This document shows, one piece after another, positions 60,349-64,000 of a stretch of DNA of 64,000 bases (position 1 is its first letter; the number at the start of each line of letters is the position of its first letter). Location: assembly GCF_000720635.1 (NCBI RefSeq), contig NZ_JOCF01000012.1:62001-126000 (forward strand). The letters run 5' to 3'. Source of the stretch: Streptomyces sp. NRRL WC-3742. Lineage in GTDB: Bacteria > Actinomycetota > Actinomycetes > Streptomycetales > Streptomycetaceae. The notes under the pieces were generated by a model that searched no databases, was not told the origin of the DNA, and saw only the letters and a list, made by a program, of their open reading frames with translations. The translations under genes and the position numbers were made by a program.

Positions 60349-61295
60349 GCCTGGTTCTCCTGCTCCTGCCCGCCGTGCTCCTCGACCAGGGCACGGGCCT
60401 TGTCGAGATCGGCGGGGGTCTTGACGGCCAGGGTGGCCACGCCCTTCAGGTTGCGCTTCAGCAGCCCGGTGAGGGTGCCGGCCGGGGACAGCTCGATGAC
60501 GGCGGTGGCGCCGAGCTGCCCGAGGGTCTCCATGCAGAGGTCCCAGCGGACGGGGTTGGAGACCTGCGACACCAGGCGCGCGAGCACCTCGGTGCCGGAG
60601 GTGACGACCTGGCCGTCCTTGTTCGACACGTAGCGGACCTGCGGATCGGCCACCGTCAGGGTCGGGGCCAGCTGGGCCAGCCGCTCGACGCCCGGGGCCA
60701 TGTGCTCGGTGTGGAAGGCCCCGGCGACCTTGAGGGCCACCAGCTTGGCGCCCGCCGGCGGGTCGGCCTTGAGGGCCTCCAGCTGGTCGAGCGTGCCGGC
60801 GGCGACGATCTGGCCGCCGCCGTTGTTGTTGGCCGCGGTCAGGCCGTGCTCGGCCAGCTTCGCCGCGACGACCTCCGGGTCGCCGCCGAGGACGGCGATC
60901 ATGCCGGTCTCGGTGACGGCGGCGGCCTGGGCCATGGCCTGGCCGCGCTCGCGCACGAAGGTCAGCGCGTCGTGGGCGTTCAGCACGCCCGCGCCGGCGG
61001 CGGCGGTGATCTCGCCGACGCTGTGGCCGGCCACGGCGCCGACCAGCTTGCGGGCGACGGCCTCGTCAGGGAAGAGCTCACGGGCGGTCATCAGACCGGC
61101 GGCGACCAGCAGCGGCTGGGCGACGGCGGTGTCCTTGATCTCCTCGGCGGAGGCCGCGGTGCCGGCGTGCACCAGGTCCAGACCGGCCACGTCCGACCAG
61201 CGGCGCAGACGGTCGGCGACACCGTCGAGTTCGAGCCAGGGGCTGAGGAAACCGGGGGACTGGGCACCCTGTCCAGGGGCGACGATTACGAGCAC
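60345..61295 (-). CDS. fabD: malonyl-CoA:ACP transacylase
   Basis: 316 residues from GTG 61295, with GAGAGGG upstream. Moves malonyl from CoA to ACP. GQGAQSPGFL at residues 8-17, nucleophile S92 in VAGHSVGEITAAAGAG, and H198 in FHTEHMAP. First gene of the operon. Promoter and dyad lie in the 91 bp between it and fasR. Confidence 0.96.
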   Translation of the reverse strand: MLVIVAPGQGAQSPGFLSPWLELDGVADRLRRWSDVAGLDLVHAGTAASAEEIKDTAVAQPLLVAAGLMTARELFPDEAVARKLVGAVAGHSVGEITAAAGAGVLNAHDALTFVRERGQAMAQAAAVTETGMIAVLGGDPEVVAAKLAEHGLTAANNNGGGQIVAAGTLDQLEALKADPPAGAKLVALKVAGAFHTEHMAPGVERLAQLAPTLTVADPQVRYVSNKDGQVVTSGTEVLARLVSQVSNPVRWDLCMETLGQLGATAVIELSPAGTLTGLLKRNLKGVATLAVKTPADLDKARALVEEHGGQEQENQA

Positions 61296-61352
61296 GGTTC
61301 AACCCTCTCTCGCCAGGCGCCCGGGGGCGGGTAGGCGACGGTAACGAAGAAA

Positions 61353-61387
61353 ACCATCCGGGATTGTATGGTCCCTACACTCGGGTT
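61353..61387 (-). promoter_or_regulatory. fabD promoter with dyad, likely FasR site
   Basis: On the minus strand CTGAAC, 16 nt, then TACAAT resemble -35 and -10 boxes; the -35 overlaps the fasR stop region. ACCAT-N10-ATGGT (61353-61372) straddles the -10. FasR in S. coelicolor activates this promoter (established knowledge); the exact site here is inference. Confidence 0.55.
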
Positions 61388-62697
61388 CAGCTCGGCTCCC
61401 CGGTGGCGGCGAGCCTGCCGAGGGCGAGGGCGATCCGGAGGGTGAAGGCCGAACGTACGTCGGAGGGGGCGTACCCCGTGACGTCGGTCACACGTCGTAG
61501 CCGGTAGCGCACCGTGTTGGGGTGCACGAAGAGCATCCGGGCCGCTCCCTCCAACGAGGAAGCCTGTTCCAGATAGACACTCAGCGTCTCGAGGAGTGCC
61601 GATCCGGCCTCGTCGAGCGGTGTGTAGATCTCCTCCACCAACTGGCGCCGGGCGGCCTGGTCCCCGGCCAGGGCGCGCTCGGGCAGCAGGTCGTCCGCCA
61701 GCACCGGGCGGGGGGCGTCCGGCCAGGCGGCGCAGGCCCGCAGGCCCGCCGCGGCGGCGTGGGCGGAGCGGGTGGCCGACAGCAGGTCCGGCACGGTCGG
61801 GCCGATGACCACCGGGCCGGGCGCGAACTGGCCGATCAGCGCCCTGGCCGCGTGCACCGGCTCCTTCTCGCCGCCCACCACGACCACCAGGCGCTTGCCC
61901 AGCACCCCGGTCAGCACGTGCAGCTTGGCGTAGCGGGCGGCCCGGCGGATCGCCTCCACCACCAGCTCGCTGTCGCCGTCCGGCGCGCTGCCCATCACCA
62001 CCCGGACCTGGCTCGGCTGGCCCCAGCCGAGCGCCGCCGCCCGGGACAGCACGCCCTCGTCGGCGTCGCCGGACAGCAGGGAGTTGACCACCAGCGCCTC
62101 CAGGCGGGCGTCCCAGGCGCCGCGCGCCTCGGCCGCCTGCGCGTACACCTGGGCGGTGGCGAAGGCGATCTCGCGGGCGTACACGAGCACCGACTCGCGC
62201 ATGTCCGCCTCGTCGCCGGGGGCGGCCACCTCCTCGATGGCCTCCTCCATCACCTCGATCGTGGTGCGGATCAGCTCCACGGTCTGGCGCAGGGTGATCG
62301 CCCTGGTCAGCTCGCGGGGGGCGGTGCCGAAGACGTCGGTGGAGATCGCCTGCGCGGTGTCCGGGTGGCGGTACCACTCGGTGAAGGCGGCGATGCCGGC
62401 CTGGGCGACCAGGCCGATCCAGGAGCGGTGCTCCGGCGGCATCCGCCGGTACCACCCGAGCTCGTCGTCCATGCGCGCGATGGCGGCGGTGGCCAGCTTG
62501 CCCGAGGACTTCTCCAGCCGCTTCAGGGTGGCCGCGCGCCGCTCGGCCCGCTCGGCGGCGTTTCTGCGCTCCTGGGCCGTCAGGCGGGGGGCCGCGCGCC
62601 CGGGGCGGTCGCGGGCGGGCCTGACGGCAGGGCTCTTGCCCGCGGGGTCGGGTACGGGACCGGGTTCGTTCTTGGAGTTCGCGGAAGCGGCTGGCAC
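61387..62697 (-). CDS. fasR: fatty-acid synthesis activator, PucR/CdaR-like HTH
   Basis: 436 residues from GTG 62697. The C-terminal HTH is SLEGAARMLFVHPNTVRYRLRRV, characteristic of PucR/CdaR-type regulators; a GGDEF-like central domain and an N-terminal RsbR-like helical domain (LDRAT region replaced by ELTRAITLRQTVELIRTTIE) precede it. Basic, Pro-rich N-terminus of ~40 residues. Location directly upstream of fabD identifies it as the streptomycete FasR activator. Confidence 0.9.
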   Translation of the reverse strand: MPAASANSKNEPGPVPDPAGKSPAVRPARDRPGRAAPRLTAQERRNAAERAERRAATLKRLEKSSGKLATAAIARMDDELGWYRRMPPEHRSWIGLVAQAGIAAFTEWYRHPDTAQAISTDVFGTAPRELTRAITLRQTVELIRTTIEVMEEAIEEVAAPGDEADMRESVLVYAREIAFATAQVYAQAAEARGAWDARLEALVVNSLLSGDADEGVLSRAAALGWGQPSQVRVVMGSAPDGDSELVVEAIRRAARYAKLHVLTGVLGKRLVVVVGGEKEPVHAARALIGQFAPGPVVIGPTVPDLLSATRSAHAAAAGLRACAAWPDAPRPVLADDLLPERALAGDQAARRQLVEEIYTPLDEAGSALLETLSVYLEQASSLEGAARMLFVHPNTVRYRLRRVTDVTGYAPSDVRSAFTLRIALALGRLAATGEPS

Positions 62698-62778
62698 AAG
62701 GACAAGACTGCCTCACGCGAGTGACTGCTCGTGCACACCCCCCGGCCCCGGCGGTCGCGGGCACTACGGTTGGGGAGC

Positions 62779-63555
62779 GTGACCGACGCCGCAGAACGCC
62801 CCCGTGCCGACCTCCGCCGCGCCGCCGAGCGCTACCGCTCCACCCCGGCCGAGGGCGTCGAGACCCGCCACGCCTTCTCCTTCTCCGGGCACTACGACCC
62901 GAAGAACACCCACTTCGGCGCGCTGCTGGCCTGCAACGAGGAACTCCTCGCCCCCGGTGCCGGGTTCGAGGAGCACAAGCACCGGGACACCGAGATCCTC
63001 ACCTGGGTGCTGGAGGGCGCGCTCGCCCACCGGGACTCCCACGGGCACGACGGCGTCGTGCGCCCCGGGATGGTCCAGCACCTCAGCGCCGGCTCCGGCG
63101 TCACCCACACCGAGCGCAACGTCGGGGGCGCCGAGGGCCCGGTGCGCTTCGTCCAGATGTGGCTGCAGCCGGACCGGTTCGACGCGGCCCCGGCGTACGG
63201 GCTGCGCAGGGTGGAACCCGCCGACGGCGGGTTGACGCTGCTCGCCTCCGGGCTGGAGCGCGACGCCGCCACCGACGCCCTGCGGCTGCGGCGCGGCGAC
63301 GCCGCGCTCTGGCTGGTCACCGCCGGGCCGTGGCAGCCGCTGACCGGGCTGCCCGAGGCGCCCTGGCGCTACGCGCACCTGACGGCGGGCTCGCTGGGCT
63401 ACCGGACCGTCCCCGGGCCCAAGGGCGGCGGGCGCTCGATGGTGCCCGGGGACAGCGTGCGGATCACCGGCGACGCCTTCGCCGATCCGTCCGCGGGGGA
63501 GGACGGCGCGCAGCTCCTGCTCTGGGAGATGCACTCGCCGGTCTCGTACGGCTAG
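62779..63555 (+). CDS. pirin-family bicupin protein
   Basis: 258 residues from GTG 62779, with GGGGAG upstream. HAFSFSGHYDPKNTHFGALL, EEHKHRDTEILTWVLEGALAHRDSHGHDGVVRPGMVQHLSAGSGVTHTE carries the four metal ligands (H, H, H, E-type) of the first cupin, and VRFVQMWLQP links to a second barrel. This is the YhhW-type branch; some members act as quercetin dioxygenases. It overlaps the convergent hydrolase gene by 4 bp. Confidence 0.9.
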   Translation: MTDAAERPRADLRRAAERYRSTPAEGVETRHAFSFSGHYDPKNTHFGALLACNEELLAPGAGFEEHKHRDTEILTWVLEGALAHRDSHGHDGVVRPGMVQHLSAGSGVTHTERNVGGAEGPVRFVQMWLQPDRFDAAPAYGLRRVEPADGGLTLLASGLERDAATDALRLRRGDAALWLVTAGPWQPLTGLPEAPWRYAHLTAGSLGYRTVPGPKGGGRSMVPGDSVRITGDAFADPSAGEDGAQLLLWEMHSPVSYG

Positions 63556-64000
63556 TTCGCCTCGTTCGCCAGCTCGGTCAGGACGGCGTCGGACAGGGGC
63601 GGCCAGGCTTCGGCGGCCCAGGGGCCGAAGTCCCGGTCGGCGAGGGCGATGCAGGCCGCGCCGGCCTCGGGGTCGACCCACAGGAAGGTGCCGGACTGGC
63701 CGAAGTGGCCGAAGGTGGCGGGGGAGTTGGCGGTGCCCGTCCAGTGCGGGGACTTTCCGTCGCGGATCTCGAAGCCCAGGCCCCAGTCGTTGGGGCGGCG
63801 GTGGCCGTAGCCGGGCAGCACACCGCTGGTGCCGGGGAAGGCGACCTCGCAGGTGGCCCGCCGCACGGTCGAGGGGTCCAGCAGCTTGGGCGACTGGAGC
63901 TCGGCGGCGAACAGGGCCAGGTCGGCGACGGTGGACAGGCCCCCGGCGCCGGCGGGGGACTTGTGGGCGGTGTTGACCAGGGTGTCCGCCATGCCCAGCG
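63552..64000 (-). CDS. serine hydrolase, beta-lactamase family, C-terminal part
   Basis: The frame is open to the window edge, so the N-terminus lies outside. The visible ~148 residues read GGLSTVADLALFAAELQSP (conserved after the second active-site motif), GYGHRRPNDWGLGFEIRDGK, WTGTANSPATFGHFGQSGTFLWVDPEAG (third motif region, HFGQSG in place of KTG). This is the layout of class C beta-lactamase/DD-peptidase-like esterases. The SxxK motif cannot be checked. Confidence 0.82.
   Translation of the reverse strand, partial: LGMADTLVNTAHKSPAGAGGLSTVADLALFAAELQSPKLLDPSTVRRATCEVAFPGTSGVLPGYGHRRPNDWGLGFEIRDGKSPHWTGTANSPATFGHFGQSGTFLWVDPEAGAACIALADRDFGPWAAEAWPPLSDAVLTELANEAN

Overview
The window is about 64 kb of very GC-rich actinobacterial chromosome. 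Codon third positions are almost always G or C, GTG and TTG starts are common, and several genes carry a TANNNT box 6-7 nt before the start codon. The gene set points to the Streptomycetaceae (Streptomyces, Kitasatospora or a close relative): fasR-fabD-fabH-acpP-fabF, dgt-dnaG, ppdK, a dus-type tRNA dihydrouridine synthase, an HrdD-like sigma factor, a DUF574-type methyltransferase, a PAC2 protein and DUF3145. Genus cannot be settled from sequence alone. No phage, integrase, intact insertion sequence or CRISPR array is visible.

Left part (1-17 kb) is accessory-rich. It holds a truncated SUKH-like gene, a secreted three-repeat protein, a vapBC-type toxin-antitoxin pair with a palindromic operator, a DoxX-cupin pair divergent from a LysR regulator, unknown proteins, two alpha/beta hydrolases, a recently duplicated acetyltransferase pair and a three-gene operon (SRPBCC, unknown, DUF2625). 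The most interesting locus is 5.9-9.75 kb. An XRE regulator is followed by a small protein whose last two residues are Gly-Gly and which looks like a ubiquitin/MoaD-type beta-grasp protein. It overlaps by 4 bp an 834-residue DUF4132-type protein.

Middle part (17-32 kb): a MerR regulator, an MFS exporter divergent from a MmyB-like XRE regulator, a NarL-type two-component system with a DUF4097 protein, dus, ppdK, a secreted guanyl-specific ribonuclease, a membrane protein with a winged-helix regulator, an AbiEi/DUF559 protein and an ADP-ribosylglycohydrolase. A family of tandem ACTAC-N4-GTAGT hairpins, spaced every 17 bp, occurs at 17.6-17.7 kb and again after ppdK.

Core part (32-45 kb): acetyltransferase, PAC2 protein, SGNH lipoprotein, dgt, dnaG, principal-type sigma factor, HTH/DUF2690 protein, glutamate decarboxylase and an FGGY kinase. 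From 45 to 54 kb there are two tRNA-Asn genes, two tandem trypsin-like lipoproteins, a CAU-anticodon tRNA, a sigma-70-like protein with a coupled partner, a methyltransferase, a large membrane protein and a PLP desulfhydrase/deaminase-like enzyme.

Right end (54-64 kb): an LCP cell-wall ligase-type protein, a MarR regulator, DUF3145, the type II fatty-acid operon fabD-fabH-acpP-fabF read leftward behind its activator fasR, a pirin and a truncated serine beta-lactamase-like hydrolase. Most gene ends are marked by strong GC-rich hairpins.
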